From Nostoc sp. 106C (GTDB lineage: Bacteria > Cyanobacteriota > Cyanobacteriia > Cyanobacteriales > Nostocaceae), in the NCBI RefSeq assembly GCF_002154725.1, contig NZ_MTAW01000089.1:124001-188000 (forward strand): DNA of 64,000 nt. Reading direction: 5' to 3'. This document shows, in pieces, positions 1-9,403 of this stretch (the first letter of the stretch is position 1; every line of letters starts with the position of its first letter). Both the position numbers and the translations under genes were made by a program. The notes under the pieces are model-generated. The model worked only from the letters and a program-made list of their open reading frames with translations, was not told the DNA's origin and ran no database searches.

Positions 1-228
1 CAATTGATTGTTTTCTGGTGGCTTCGGTAATACATCCGCAGGTAAGGGAGTAGCAGGAACCTCTTCTATCCGTCCAGGCGGTAAGGTTTGAGGATTTGGA
101 GTTTGGGCGAGTGCTTCCTGATACTGGCCTAGTACTGCTGCTAAAACAAAGCCGAATGTCAGAGGTTTCAGCTTAAAGCGAAATTTGAGAGGCCTATTCA
201 ATGTTGGCTTAGAGCCGACGGTAGTCAT
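1..228 (-). CDS. Partial: N-terminus of a secreted/outer-membrane protein, probably a ShlB/FhaC-type (TpsB) transporter
   Basis: The first 76 codons of a minus-strand gene are present; the rest lies beyond the window start. The ATG is at 228 and the frame stays open to base 1. The protein begins with a basic stretch and a hydrophobic core (LTFGFVLAAVLG) ending in EALAQ, a good signal-peptidase site near residue 41. A proline-rich segment follows, with PPGRIEE and PLPADVLPKPPE. Known: cyanobacterial two-partner-secretion transporters (POTRA plus beta-barrel) often start with a signal peptide and such a proline-rich linker. The assignment is inferred from this N-terminal style only; any exported protein with a proline-rich start would fit. 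Confidence 0.45.
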   Translation of the reverse strand, partial: MTTVGSKPTLNRPLKFRFKLKPLTFGFVLAAVLGQYQEALAQTPNPQTLPPGRIEEVPATPLPADVLPKPPENNQL

Positions 229-1135
229 GTTTTAATCCTTTTGTCACTCCCCGACAAATTAACAATCAAGACAATTTGTAAGTAAAGCCAGTTTCGGTCA
301 AGCTGTTGGTCAACCAATAGCCCTACTTCCAATCACAGGGAACTGTGCCCGTCAAATGTTCAATCAGAGATAATCAGTAAAATTCCCATGTGCTGCTTAC
401 AGTAATTGAGCTAAAGATAGAGAAGCTACCAATAAGCACCAATTAAATGAATACAAGTAATGATAAATTTTAGACTTTTATTATAAGTAATAATCCTGGG
501 AAAATTCAGAAAAAATTAATTGTTAAATTACTCAATATGCTTGTTTGTAAGACTATATGTTGAGAAATCTTGATATGGAACAAAATGCAACTGTGCCTTT
601 GTTTCCGCGTAATATACGCAATATCAGTTTGAACAAGAATGCGACAAATACATGAGGTAGGGGCGCACAGCTAGCTGTGCGCCCTTAAATGGTATAGATT
701 GAAACAACCGATCAAAGAAATAGAAGATGTGCGTAGACATGAAGTGGCTTGTCGTTAGCAGTCCATGTGCAGGGCGAACCTTCAGGATGAAACAAAGCTA
801 GGGATCGATTGAGTATTTATGCTTAAATAAAAATCACTTTGTTAGGAGATATCGCCTTTGACGGATAGGCAATTGGTGTTAATTTCTTTATTGGCAATCG
901 ATGCGGATAAGTTACGAATATTGCAAGAATGGTTAGATATTCTCAACTAAGTTAATAATTACTACCTGTCACTACAGTTCAAACGAGCAGACGTGGGGTG
1001 ACATGTCCTGGCACTGAATAAAGCAGGACAATTTGCTGATGAAGTCCGAATCTTGCAACAAACGTTACTAAATGACTGCTGAAAGCTAATAGTAGAATAG
1101 GGTACAGAAAGCAGCACGGAAGGGAGGAAGGGAAA
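229..1135. other. Intergenic region, about 0.9 kb, no convincing gene
   Basis: The region is AT-rich and carries no frame with coding character. Short open stretches occur around 858-950 (peptide start LTDRQLVLISLLAIDADKL) and 1012-1081. They are too short and isolated to call, but could be decayed gene remnants. A perfect palindrome lies at 661-684. The 3' end holds the ribosome-binding site of the gene starting at 1136. Confidence 0.5.
661..684. repeat. Perfect 24-bp palindrome
   Basis: Half-site gggcgcacagct is followed directly by its exact reverse complement. There is no T-run after it, so it is not a typical terminator. It sits in an open intergenic region, as small dispersed palindromic repeats of cyanobacteria do. 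Confidence 0.6.
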
Positions 1136-1978
1136 TTGGATGAACTGAGGGCGGCTCTAGAGCTTGCAACTGAAGAAGAATTGCAAGACTTAACGGCAAT
1201 TCTGTTTAGTCGTAAGTTTAATCCCTTAGACTACGTTCACACACCTGAACCGATCGAAGTCCAGAGTCAAGACCGCAAGGCTTGGTTAGATACACTAGAG
1301 GATCGTTTTCGCTTTTTGGCAGCAGATGGGATGACAGTATTGCGAGGACGCACTAACCAGGTAACTTATCGACAAGCGCTAATTCAAGTATGTAAGTATT
1401 TAAAAATACCTTATTCTAGTCAATTAGCAACGGTTGATTTAGAAGCAGAAGTATTTTTGCATCTATTAGGACATGTGTGGAAAAAGTTGCCGGAAAAAGA
1501 AAAGCAAAAATTAACTGTACAGGTGCAGCGTCACCTAATTAAATCAGAAGCCAAAGAACCGCTACCAATTTTATTGCAACGTGACCCCTTAGGATTAATT
1601 TTTAAAGGTGGTAGTGCCATAGCTGTCACTTCTGTTGTCCAACCACTTGTACTGAAACAAATTGCCCGCCAATTTGCTATACACTTTGCAACCTATCAAG
1701 TAGCCAAACAAGCAGCAATTGAAGGCTCAGCAGCAGCGACAACGCAGTTTCAAAGCTATTTAACGTTGCAAATGGCACAACGGGGTATGACTGTAAATGC
1801 AGCTCGTTATGGAGCAGTTCGCAGTGTCTTTGCCTTTATTGGGCCAGTCATGTGGGCTTGGTTTTTTGCAGATTTGGGGTGGAGAGCGATCGCTACTAAC
1901 TACGGTCGGATTATTCCTACTATTTTTGCCTTAGCGCAAATTCGTCTTACACGTAGTGAATGTTGGGAGCTAGCTTGA
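1136..1978 (+). CDS. YaaW-like (UPF0174-type) protein of unknown function
   Basis: A 280-residue protein with an acidic start (MDELRAALELATEEELQDLTAILF), a middle helical part with WKKLPEKEKQKL, and hydrophobic C-terminal stretches (GGSAIAVTSVV, FAFIGPVMWAWFFADLGW). The order of elements - an opening helix on 'EELxxLA', a WKKM/WKKL-EEK helix, a 'PLLLxxDPL' turn, then glycine/alanine-rich hydrophobic helices - resembles E. coli YaaW (UPF0174), whose function is unknown. The start is TTG at 1136, supported by the strong purine-rich site agggaggaaggg about 5 nt upstream; no in-frame ATG is better placed. Its end overlaps the start of the next gene by 19 nt, so the two are probably co-transcribed and translationally coupled. 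Confidence 0.65.
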   Translation: MDELRAALELATEEELQDLTAILFSRKFNPLDYVHTPEPIEVQSQDRKAWLDTLEDRFRFLAADGMTVLRGRTNQVTYRQALIQVCKYLKIPYSSQLATVDLEAEVFLHLLGHVWKKLPEKEKQKLTVQVQRHLIKSEAKEPLPILLQRDPLGLIFKGGSAIAVTSVVQPLVLKQIARQFAIHFATYQVAKQAAIEGSAAATTQFQSYLTLQMAQRGMTVNAARYGAVRSVFAFIGPVMWAWFFADLGWRAIATNYGRIIPTIFALAQIRLTRSECWELA

Positions 1979-3285
1979 ACCAAGCTGTTTACCATCCCAA
2001 TCCTGCTTTGCAATTACCTTGGAATTTGACTCAATTGGGACTTGTTCTCTTCCCATTGAGTCCTTTTTTCGGAGCTGTATTAATAGTTTTGGCATCCTTA
2101 ATTACTTGGGGGCGGCAATTGGGCAAAATTATCCGCCGCCCCCTCAATTGGGGATTTGCTGTTCTGAGTATATTGCTGATTATTAGTGCTGGGTTTGCCT
2201 ATGACAAAACCCCAGCTTTTGTCGGTTTATTTAATTTATTACCGTACTTTATCGTTTTTGCCGGACTGAGTGCCCTGATTCAGAAACCTGCCCAATTAAG
2301 ACAATTGGCTTGGATTTTAGTAATTGCTTCCGTTCCCATCACAATTTTGGGCTTGGGACAGTTATTTTTGGGCTGGAGTTTGAATTTAACGTTTTTGTGG
2401 ATTGTAGTAGAGTGGATCATCGCGCCTGGAGGAGAACCACCAGGTCGGATGTCATCAATATTAATGCACGCTAATACCTTAGCTGCTTATTTAGTAATAA
2501 CTTTTACTTTAGGCTTAGGGTTGGGGCTAGAACAATGGCAGTTGATTAAAAGGAACACTCAATATTCATCAGTTCCCTTCATCTTTTTAACTGTAACGGG
2601 AATTCTCAATTTTATTGCCTTAATTTTTACCAACTCGCGCAATGGCTGGGCGATCGCAATTTTTGTCTGTTTAGCTTATGCACTTTACCAAGGTTGGCGC
2701 ATTCTTGTAGGTGGCGTTGCTAGTGTCGTTACTTGCATCTTGTTGGCAGCTTTCGCTCCCTTATCCATCGCCCAGTTTTTTCGTCACTTCGTTCCAGCTT
2801 TCTTTTGGGCGCGACTAAATGACGATATGTATCCCGACAGACCAGTTGCTTTAATGCGTAAAACCCAATGGGAATTTGCCTGGTCTTTAACTCAGCAACA
2901 TCCTTGGACTGGTTGGGGTTTACGCAATTTCACTGCATTATACCAAGCTAAAATGCAGATTTCCTTGGGTCATCCCCACAACTTATTTTTGATGCTATCT
3001 GCTGAAACTGGTCTGCCAAGTACTGTTTTATTTTGTGCTTTAATCGCTTGGATCTTAATTGCATCTATTAAACTACTACGAAACTCAAAATTTATACATC
3101 AAGAAGATAGATTAATATTTTTCAGTTATCTCGTAGTTGTATTTGGGTGGTTGTTATTCAATACTGTTGATGTCACTCTCTACGATTTTCGATTAAATAC
3201 GCTTTCATGGTTAGTTTTATCTGCTGTTTGTGGAGTAGTCTATCGCTACGACCAAGACCATAGATTGAACGCTAAAGAAAACTAG
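1960..3285 (+). CDS. O-antigen ligase/polymerase (Wzy_C, IctB-like) family membrane protein
   Basis: A 441-residue polytopic inner-membrane protein with about ten hydrophobic segments. Family signatures visible are TNSRNGW near residue 225 and, in the large loop, HPWTGWGLRNF followed by GHPHNLFLMLSAETGLP. These are typical of the Wzy_C/O-antigen ligase fold, which ligates or polymerises lipid-linked glycans on the periplasmic side. The ATG at 1960 lies inside the preceding frame, which suggests coupling to the YaaW-like gene. Substrate cannot be read from sequence. Cyanobacterial members have been annotated both as IctB-type transporters and as glycan ligases; the ligase fold is the safer statement. 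Confidence 0.85.
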   Translation: MLGASLNQAVYHPNPALQLPWNLTQLGLVLFPLSPFFGAVLIVLASLITWGRQLGKIIRRPLNWGFAVLSILLIISAGFAYDKTPAFVGLFNLLPYFIVFAGLSALIQKPAQLRQLAWILVIASVPITILGLGQLFLGWSLNLTFLWIVVEWIIAPGGEPPGRMSSILMHANTLAAYLVITFTLGLGLGLEQWQLIKRNTQYSSVPFIFLTVTGILNFIALIFTNSRNGWAIAIFVCLAYALYQGWRILVGGVASVVTCILLAAFAPLSIAQFFRHFVPAFFWARLNDDMYPDRPVALMRKTQWEFAWSLTQQHPWTGWGLRNFTALYQAKMQISLGHPHNLFLMLSAETGLPSTVLFCALIAWILIASIKLLRNSKFIHQEDRLIFFSYLVVVFGWLLFNTVDVTLYDFRLNTLSWLVLSAVCGVVYRYDQDHRLNAKEN

Positions 3286-3479
3286 CCCTCGAGACTATTT
3301 TGAGTATAAGGTATTGATTTTGCACACTAACTCATGAGGTTAGCCTGAGAGACTTAACAGCATAAATTATAATCTATAAGCGCATCAGCTTGATGATATG
3401 GATGTATAAACCACATCATATTTTCAGTGTATGCACTGGAGTCATTTCTCATTTGCAGTTAATAAAATTACTGTTATTC

Positions 3480-3598
3480 ACGTCTGTGAGTGTGGCTAAT
3501 TCAAGTTAGTCACTGTTGCTGATTGTTGGGAAGGTGTACGGATAACCCTTTTGGGGGTTTTCCTGCATGATAGGCATCTCTTGTAGATGCCTTTTTTT
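3480..3598 (+). ncRNA. Candidate small RNA or long 3' leader ending in a Rho-independent terminator
   Basis: Two consecutive stem-loops are visible. The first pairs ggataaccc with ggggttttcc (3540-3563). The second pairs aggcatct with agatgcct around a 5-nt loop (3572-3592) and runs into seven T (3592-3598), a textbook intrinsic terminator. The nearest upstream gene ends 290 nt earlier, so an independent short transcript is plausible, but a long 3' UTR of the O-antigen ligase gene would also fit. The 5' end is a guess. No match to a named cyanobacterial sRNA was recognised. Confidence 0.4.
3572..3598 (+). terminator. Rho-independent terminator
   Basis: An 8-bp perfect stem (aggcatct/agatgcct) with a 5-nt loop, followed by a run of seven T. 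Confidence 0.8.
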
Positions 3599-3994
3599 AT
3601 ATATTTTTTTGTGATTAACTCATCAAGAATATTGCTAAAAAAATAGCAGAATTATTCAATTTATAAGAATGATGCTCTATTGATTGTCGGAATTCTTAAT
3701 AATATAAGCTGTGGAAATTATCAGCTTAAAATTTTTTATAAATAATGGAATTACAGATAAACAAGAAATACACACCGATAAATTATCTGTGTTTACACCG
3801 GGGTTCCGATTGCGGCGAGAAGGTTGGAAAGAGTTCCATTCAATAGATCGAACTTACGTTGACCAAGAGGATTGCACAAACGAATCGAGCTTTCATCTGC
3901 ATCAAAGCGATCGCCGCAGTAATTCCTACGGTGTAAGTACTAGGTAGAATGGTTTTGTCCGTAATCGAAAAATGACGCCTCAGTAGCCAACCTT

Positions 3995-4516
3995 ATGCTC
4001 ACAACAGCTGACTTCCTTCAATACACCCAATGGTCAGGTATTGCCACTTTGGTATTTACTGTCTTGACGGTTCTGGCTTTTATTCTTAAATGGGGCATTC
4101 GCTTTCGACTGGTGGGTACAACTGGCTTTATGCTGGTGCTGACGAGTGGTTTATTTGCACTGTCGTTAGTACCCTTGAGTCGCACTGTGATTCCGGGCGC
4201 AGGGCGGTTCAGTCTAGTTTATGATAATGGTTCAACACAAGCAGTAATTGCTATCTCACCCCAGACTACGCCTTCAGCATTAGAAGCTACTTTACGTCAA
4301 GCAGCTAGTAATCTGTATTCTTATGGACGCTTAGGTTCACGAAATGACAACTATCTGACAATTCGTGCGCGGACTTTGCTCCACCCAGAACCAGGGGTTT
4401 CGATACCACTATACTTGGGACAGATCAAGCGATCACTAGCTAGTCGTGAAGACTCTGAGATCACTGTAGAAATTTACCCAGAAAAATTTGCTCAGTTGCC
4501 AAAGCCCACCGCTTAG
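3995..4516 (+). CDS. ycf51: Ycf51 family protein (DUF2518)
   Basis: A 173-residue membrane protein. It starts MLTTADFLQYTQW, has two transmembrane segments (about residues 15-35 and 42-62) containing KWGIRFRLVGTTGFM, and then a soluble C-terminal domain with YDNGSTQAVIAI and LYLGQIKRSLASR. This architecture and the opening motif are those of Ycf51/DUF2518, a family conserved in cyanobacteria and some algal plastids and of unknown function. Known: only conservation. Inferred: a thylakoid or plasma-membrane role. It is monocistronic, with a hairpin 18 nt after the stop. Confidence 0.8.
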   Translation: MLTTADFLQYTQWSGIATLVFTVLTVLAFILKWGIRFRLVGTTGFMLVLTSGLFALSLVPLSRTVIPGAGRFSLVYDNGSTQAVIAISPQTTPSALEATLRQAASNLYSYGRLGSRNDNYLTIRARTLLHPEPGVSIPLYLGQIKRSLASREDSEITVEIYPEKFAQLPKPTA

Positions 4517-5148
4517 AAATGTCGGTAAAAGAACGTGAGGCATAACGACAACAATTTGTTATGCCTCACGCTAAAGTGAAATCATACTGAAAATTAAAAG
4601 CTTTATTACCTATAAATTACTGTAAAATTTTAGCCTGTTGAATCCCAGTGAGTGATGCTTGGAGCGATCGCCTGATCATAAAATTAAATAACTCATATTT
4701 AAAACTTAGAACTTCAACATTTATGAACACTATGGATTTTCTAGCTTTTCTTATGCTGTGAATCTTCCGCTTGGGTGAAGTTATACGCAAGCCAAAGGAT
4801 GTACTCTAATTCTATCGAAATCAAACCATTCCAAAAGTTATTCACACTGAAAATCAGGGGTGATTTTGTGCAATCTATGCTGTAAACACCTTATGAATGT
4901 TGGGTTTTGGGTTTATACGTATAAGTAAATGACTGTGAATGACAAATGTCTGAATGTAATATTAATTTTATATATTTGTGTAACAAATTCAAATATGATG
5001 AACTTATATTATACATCTCCAACGGTTGCCAAAAGTTAATTTCAAGCACCGCTCTTTCATGCTTTAGAAGTACCCCATCTATCGTTGCATGGTTATCTGC
5101 ACCTGATGGCTAAATTCTATGGTCAGTTATGTCTTTTGAGGGTTCTCT
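4517..5148. other. Intergenic region, about 0.6 kb
   Basis: No gene seen. It holds the 13-bp inverted repeat at 4534-4570 and AT-rich sequence likely to include the desaturase promoter. Confidence 0.5.
4534..4570. repeat. 13-bp perfect inverted repeat (hairpin) after ycf51
   Basis: cgtgaggcataac pairs with gttatgcctcacg across an 11-nt loop. There is no T-run, so it may act as an mRNA-end stabiliser or weak terminator. Confidence 0.6.
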
Positions 5149-6066
5149 ATGTTATCTAGACAAGAATATAAAATAGATATATTAGGTAATATTCCTTTTA
5201 TATCTATTCATATTGGTAGCCTGCTAATTTTTTGGGTAGGCTTTAGTTGGGCGGCGCTAATTACATGCTTTGCTCTCTGGTTCATCCGGATGTTTGGAGT
5301 GACAGCAGGATATCACCGTTATTTTTCACATCGCACTTATAAAACAACGCGTTGGTTTCAGTTTGTTCTTGCTGTTCTAGGCAATGCTTCAGCTCAGTTA
5401 GGTCCACTATGGTGGGCAGCACATCATCGTCATCATCACCGCTACGCAGATACAAAACAGGATATTCACTCGCCTATTGTTCATGGTTTATGGTGGTCGC
5501 ATATTGGCTGGGTGATGTGTCCTCAATATTCCAAAACAGATGAAAGGAATGTCCGCGATTTTGCACAATATCCAGAGTTGCAGTGGTTAAATCGTTTTCA
5601 CATGACTGTCCCTATTGTTTTAGCAATCATTTTGACTGGAATTGGCATACTCTTTCAGCACTATATTCCTCAGCTAAAAACGACTGGCTTACAAATGCTT
5701 GTCTGGGGATTTTTCTTAAGTACTTTACTGCTTTATCATTCGACTTTCACAATTAATTCTCTTGCCCATATCTTTGGGTATCGTCGCTTTAACACAACAG
5801 ATACTAGTCGCAACAATTGGTTTTTAGCTCTAATTACTCTAGGTGAAGGTTGGCATAATAATCATCATTATTATCCGGCTTCAGAACGGCAAGGATTCTA
5901 CTGGTGGGAAATAGATGTTACTCATTACATTCTGAAGCTACTTTCATGGCTAGGAATCGTTTGGAATTTAAGAACTCCTCCCAGACAAATTTATGAGCAA
6001 TTGTCTTTAAAATCGGCAAATCAAACTTCTCAAATTATCAAGATTGCTGATAATGATGTCGATTAA
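5149..6066 (+). CDS. desC: Acyl-lipid/acyl-CoA delta-9-type fatty acid desaturase (DesC-like)
   Basis: A 305-residue integral membrane di-iron desaturase. The three histidine boxes of the stearoyl-desaturase family are present: HRYFSH (56-61), HHRHHH (92-97) and EGWHNNHH in the C-terminal third, the last with the family-typical WHNNHH. Hydrophobic segments flank the boxes. Known: DesC-type enzymes insert the first double bond at C9 of acyl chains, using ferredoxin as electron donor, in cyanobacterial membranes. Exact regiospecificity and acyl carrier are inferred, and genomes often hold more than one paralogue, so the symbol is family-level. The long AT-rich upstream gap and lack of close neighbours suggest it has its own promoter. 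Confidence 0.85.
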   Translation: MLSRQEYKIDILGNIPFISIHIGSLLIFWVGFSWAALITCFALWFIRMFGVTAGYHRYFSHRTYKTTRWFQFVLAVLGNASAQLGPLWWAAHHRHHHRYADTKQDIHSPIVHGLWWSHIGWVMCPQYSKTDERNVRDFAQYPELQWLNRFHMTVPIVLAIILTGIGILFQHYIPQLKTTGLQMLVWGFFLSTLLLYHSTFTINSLAHIFGYRRFNTTDTSRNNWFLALITLGEGWHNNHHYYPASERQGFYWWEIDVTHYILKLLSWLGIVWNLRTPPRQIYEQLSLKSANQTSQIIKIADNDVD

Positions 6067-6784
6067 CGAAAAAACGTGAGTAGCACTTTGATTAGCTTCA
6101 GAACTGCTATAGGATTCGTTTTTGGTTTTTGAAATATTATGTAGAAAAACACGTAGGATTGGCATTGTGCATCATATCCTCGTTTTGGTGGGCAATGCCC
6201 ACCCTACACTACTAGGTTCACCAGCACCTATGTAAATCACTACCGCATGTGCTATGCCACATTTTCAAGCGAGAACCTCCACAGGCGATCACTCTTGGAT
6301 AAAAGCAGATAAACGCCCCACGTAACATTGCTGGCTGCTTATTCCTCAATTCGCAGATATTGTGTTGTTTGCATCAGTTATCGAATTTATATCCCTAGAT
6401 TCTGAAATTGATATTTGTTATATGCGGCAAGGTTTTTCGCAACTGAGACTGCCTCATTTATTCAGTATAATCCTGCAAGCAGAATCTAGTTTGCCTGTTA
6501 TCAGGAAAACATATTTTTTTTTGTATTTCAGTATACAATTATTATTTTTTTAGATTAAGATATTAATTTAGCAATTCCACTAATGAGAAAAAATTAATCA
6601 GCCTATGGGTAATTGGTAATGGTGTCAGGAAAAATTATTGGTTCTTCCTCAGCCCCAAACCCAAATGTTGAGTCATAGGAATTGCTAATGATGGCAAACA
6701 GCATAACTTATAGCTATTCGGCATAATCGTTATTTGTATTTTTAATTTGATTAAGGAATATCAAGGTTTTGGCAAACTAGTAAT
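6067..6784. other. Intergenic region, about 0.7 kb
   Basis: No convincing gene. A 17-nt inverted repeat ggtgggcaatgcccacc lies at 6187-6203, a type of dispersed small repeat common in cyanobacteria. A 63-codon open frame at 6362-6553 is AT-driven and not called. Confidence 0.5.
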
Positions 6785-7975
6785 ATGCCCAATCAATTTT
6801 CTACTCAAACCTTGTCTACTCAAACATCTAGTTCATTATTGACGCTAGCGATCGCGCCTGCAAAAGTAATTCGTGGTTCTAGCATCTTACAATCGGCATC
6901 AGCAGAAATCGCCAGTTTGGGAAGTCGTCCCTTAACTGTGGCGGGCGATCGCACTCTTGCCATTATCCAAAAGAGTTTGCAACCAATTTTAGAACAACGA
7001 CAGTTACAATTAGCCCAAGCTGACTATGGTGCAGATTGCTGTGAAGCCAGCCTCAAATCTTTAGCTAAGGCAGCAAAAGCACATAAAGCGGATGTGATTA
7101 TCGGTTTTGGTGGTGGCAAAGCTCTAGATACAGCTAAGTTATTAGCGCATCAATTGCAATTGCCAGTGGTGACAATTCCCACCTCAGCAGCTACCTGTGC
7201 GGCTTGGTCTGCCCTCTCGAATGTGTATTCTGAAGCAGGGGCATTTCTTTATGATGTGGCATTAGCTCGCTGTCCCGATTTACTGATACTTGATTACGAC
7301 TTGATTCAAACTGCACCACAGCATACTTTAGTAGCTGGAATTGGGGATGCGATCGCTAAATGGTACGAAGCTTCTGTAAGTAGCGGACACTCACAACAAA
7401 CTTTAACCATTGCCGCAGTTCAACAAGCACGAGTTTTGCGGGATATTTTACTGCAAAAGTCAACCGCCGCCTTAAACGAACCAGGTAGTGAGATTTGGCG
7501 AGAAGTTGTAGATGCCACAGTTTTAATGGCTGGGGTAATTGGTGGACTAGGAGGCGCGCAGTGTCGTACCGTTGCTGCCCATGCTGTGCATAATGGTTTA
7601 ACTCATATTGCCGGACATAGCAGTATTCATGGTGAAAAAGTTGCCTATGGAATTTTGGTGCAACTGCGTTTAGAAGAAATGGTACAAGGCAATCAACTAG
7701 CAGCAGCGGCACGGCAACAATTGTTGAAGTTCTATGCAGAGATTGGATTGCCACAAAAATTAAGTGATTTGGGATTGGGCACAATTACCTTAGCCCAACT
7801 GCAAACAGCAGCTGAAATAGCGCTAGTTCCAAATTCAGATATCCATCGACTACCGTTTAAAGTGGCGCTGGAACAATTAATGGCGGCGATGGTTTCTACC
7901 ACTGCACCAGTAGATAGTCGAGACACGGTAAATCGTGTCTCAGTCAGGGGAATAAGTGACGAGGTTGAGGAATGA
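6785..7975 (+). CDS. Iron-containing/glycerol dehydrogenase family oxidoreductase
   Basis: A 396-residue cytosolic enzyme. The N-terminal half carries the dinucleotide-binding GFGGGKALDTAKL (about 107-119). The C-terminal helical half carries the metal ligands expected of the family: D188 in GIGDAIAKW, and histidines in AAHAVHNGLTHI (266-274) and HGEKVAYG (282). These place it in the glycerol dehydrogenase branch (family III metal-dependent alcohol dehydrogenases), which reduce or oxidise small polyols or carbonyls with NAD(P). The substrate is unknown. Its last 4 nt (ATGA) overlap the start of the following aminotransferase, so the two likely act in one pathway, for example making and then transaminating a carbonyl compound (inference). 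Confidence 0.8.
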   Translation: MPNQFSTQTLSTQTSSSLLTLAIAPAKVIRGSSILQSASAEIASLGSRPLTVAGDRTLAIIQKSLQPILEQRQLQLAQADYGADCCEASLKSLAKAAKAHKADVIIGFGGGKALDTAKLLAHQLQLPVVTIPTSAATCAAWSALSNVYSEAGAFLYDVALARCPDLLILDYDLIQTAPQHTLVAGIGDAIAKWYEASVSSGHSQQTLTIAAVQQARVLRDILLQKSTAALNEPGSEIWREVVDATVLMAGVIGGLGGAQCRTVAAHAVHNGLTHIAGHSSIHGEKVAYGILVQLRLEEMVQGNQLAAAARQQLLKFYAEIGLPQKLSDLGLGTITLAQLQTAAEIALVPNSDIHRLPFKVALEQLMAAMVSTTAPVDSRDTVNRVSVRGISDEVEE

Positions 7976-9153
7976 GTTTGGATTGGATTGTCCCAGCAGA
8001 ACGCATACAGAAGCTACCACCTTATGTATTTGCCCGTCTTGATGAATTGAAGGCAAAGGCACGGGAGCAAGGGTTAGATTTAATTGATTTGGGGATGGGA
8101 AACCCTGATGGCCCGACACCACAACCGGTGGTAGAAGCGGCAATGCAAGCTTTGCAAAATCCCGCCAATCATGGTTATCCACCTTTTGAGGGGACTGCTA
8201 GTTTCCGCCGTGCGATTACCAATTGGTACAATCGCCGCTATAGTGTGACTCTCGATCCCGATAGCGAAGCCTTGCCGCTACTGGGTTCTAAAGAAGGATT
8301 AGCTCATCTAGCGATCGCTTACATTAACCCTGGTGATATAGTTCTTGTACCTTCTCCCGCCTACCCCGCCCATTTTCGCGGCCCGGTAATCGCTGGAGGG
8401 CAAGTTTACAGCTTGATTCTCAAACCAGAGAACGACTGGTTAATTGATTTAGCAGCGATTCCCGATGAAGTTGCCGAAAAAGCGAAAATCCTCTATTTCA
8501 ACTATCCCAGCAATCCGACAGCTGCTACTGCACCCCGTGAATTTTTTGAAGAAATCGTTGCTTTTGCCCGCAAATATGAAATTCTCTTGGTGCATGACTT
8601 ATGTTATGCCGAGTTAGCTTTTGACGGTTATCAACCGACTAGCTTGTTAGAAATTCCCGGCGCAAAAGAAATTGGTGTAGAGTTTCACACCTTATCGAAA
8701 ACCTACAATATGGCGGGTTGGCGTGTGGGGTTTGTGGTGGGGAACCGCCATGTGATTCAAGGTTTACGCACTTTGAAAACCAACTTGGACTATGGTATTT
8801 TTGCTGCCTTGCAAACCGCAGCCGAAACCGCATTGCAACTACCAGATGTCTATTTGCATGAAGTCCAACAACGCTACCGCACCCGCCGCGATTTCCTCAT
8901 CCAAGGGTTAGGAGAGTTGGGTTGGGATATTCCCAAAACCAAGGCGACAATGTATCTCTGGGTAAAATGTCCTGTGGGTGTTGGTTCCACAGATTTTGCC
9001 CTTGATGTCTTGCAGCAAACTGGTGTTGTAGTTACCCCTGGTAATGCCTTTGGCGTTGCAGGCGAAGGATATGTCAGGATCAGTTTAATTGCAGATTGCG
9101 ATCGCTTGAGCGAAGTTTTGCACAGGTTTAAACAAGCTGGGATTCATTACTGA
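7972..9153 (+). CDS. Class I/II PLP-dependent aminotransferase (aspartate/LL-DAP aminotransferase-like)
   Basis: A 393-residue fold-type I aminotransferase. The PLP lysine is K243 in SKTYNMAGWR; other signatures are GMGNPDGPTP (41-50), NYPSNPTA (177-184) and VRISL near the C-terminus. Similarity is to the subgroup annotated as LL-diaminopimelate, alanine or aspartate aminotransferases; the amino acid pair cannot be chosen from sequence alone. It overlaps the upstream dehydrogenase by ATGA, so translation is coupled. An intrinsic terminator follows 25 nt after the stop, which defines a two-gene operon. Confidence 0.85.
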   Translation: MSLDWIVPAERIQKLPPYVFARLDELKAKAREQGLDLIDLGMGNPDGPTPQPVVEAAMQALQNPANHGYPPFEGTASFRRAITNWYNRRYSVTLDPDSEALPLLGSKEGLAHLAIAYINPGDIVLVPSPAYPAHFRGPVIAGGQVYSLILKPENDWLIDLAAIPDEVAEKAKILYFNYPSNPTAATAPREFFEEIVAFARKYEILLVHDLCYAELAFDGYQPTSLLEIPGAKEIGVEFHTLSKTYNMAGWRVGFVVGNRHVIQGLRTLKTNLDYGIFAALQTAAETALQLPDVYLHEVQQRYRTRRDFLIQGLGELGWDIPKTKATMYLWVKCPVGVGSTDFALDVLQQTGVVVTPGNAFGVAGEGYVRISLIADCDRLSEVLHRFKQAGIHY

Positions 9154-9177
9154 TATCATTTTCATCCATGATAACTA

Positions 9178-9200
9178 GACGCGAGCGATCGCGTCTTTTT
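9178..9200 (+). terminator. Rho-independent terminator after the aminotransferase
   Basis: Stem gacgcg/cgcgtc with a 6-nt loop, which itself contains part of a HIP1-like gcgatcgc, then five T (9196-9200). Confidence 0.7.
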
Positions 9201-9403
9201 AGTATTTATAGCAATCCAATTTGATTCCTAAACCACTCGTAGAGGCAGGGAACGCAGAAGAAGTTATAAAGGTGTACCTAGCTTCAAAAAAATCAAATAA
9301 ACCTCGTCCATTTTGAAGCCTGGAGTAGTACGGGACGCAAAGCCCACTACGAAGAGCAGGGAGCATCTTGCTCCCACCACTTTTAAAACTATGGTTCTCA
9401 AAA

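Larger units (their letters stand above)
3286..3994. other. Intergenic region, about 0.7 kb, holding a possible small RNA
   Basis: No credible protein gene. The main structure is a pair of stem-loops at 3540-3598, the second a strong terminator. A short inverted repeat (ctaac ... gttag) lies near 3327-3345. The GTG-started frame at 3711-3947 has irregular composition and no ribosome-binding site, and is not called. Confidence 0.5.

Noticed and set aside
858-1081. Short peptide-like stretches before the YaaW-like gene
   Set aside because: Too short and discontinuous to support a gene or a named pseudogene.
3711-3947. 78-codon open frame with GTG start
   Set aside because: No ribosome-binding site, odd composition, no recognisable protein pattern.
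6362-6553. 63-codon open frame
   Set aside because: Hydrophobic, Phe-rich translation of AT-rich DNA without a ribosome-binding site.
7356-7784. 142-codon minus-strand frame inside the dehydrogenase gene
   Set aside because: Antisense shadow of a clearly coding plus-strand gene.
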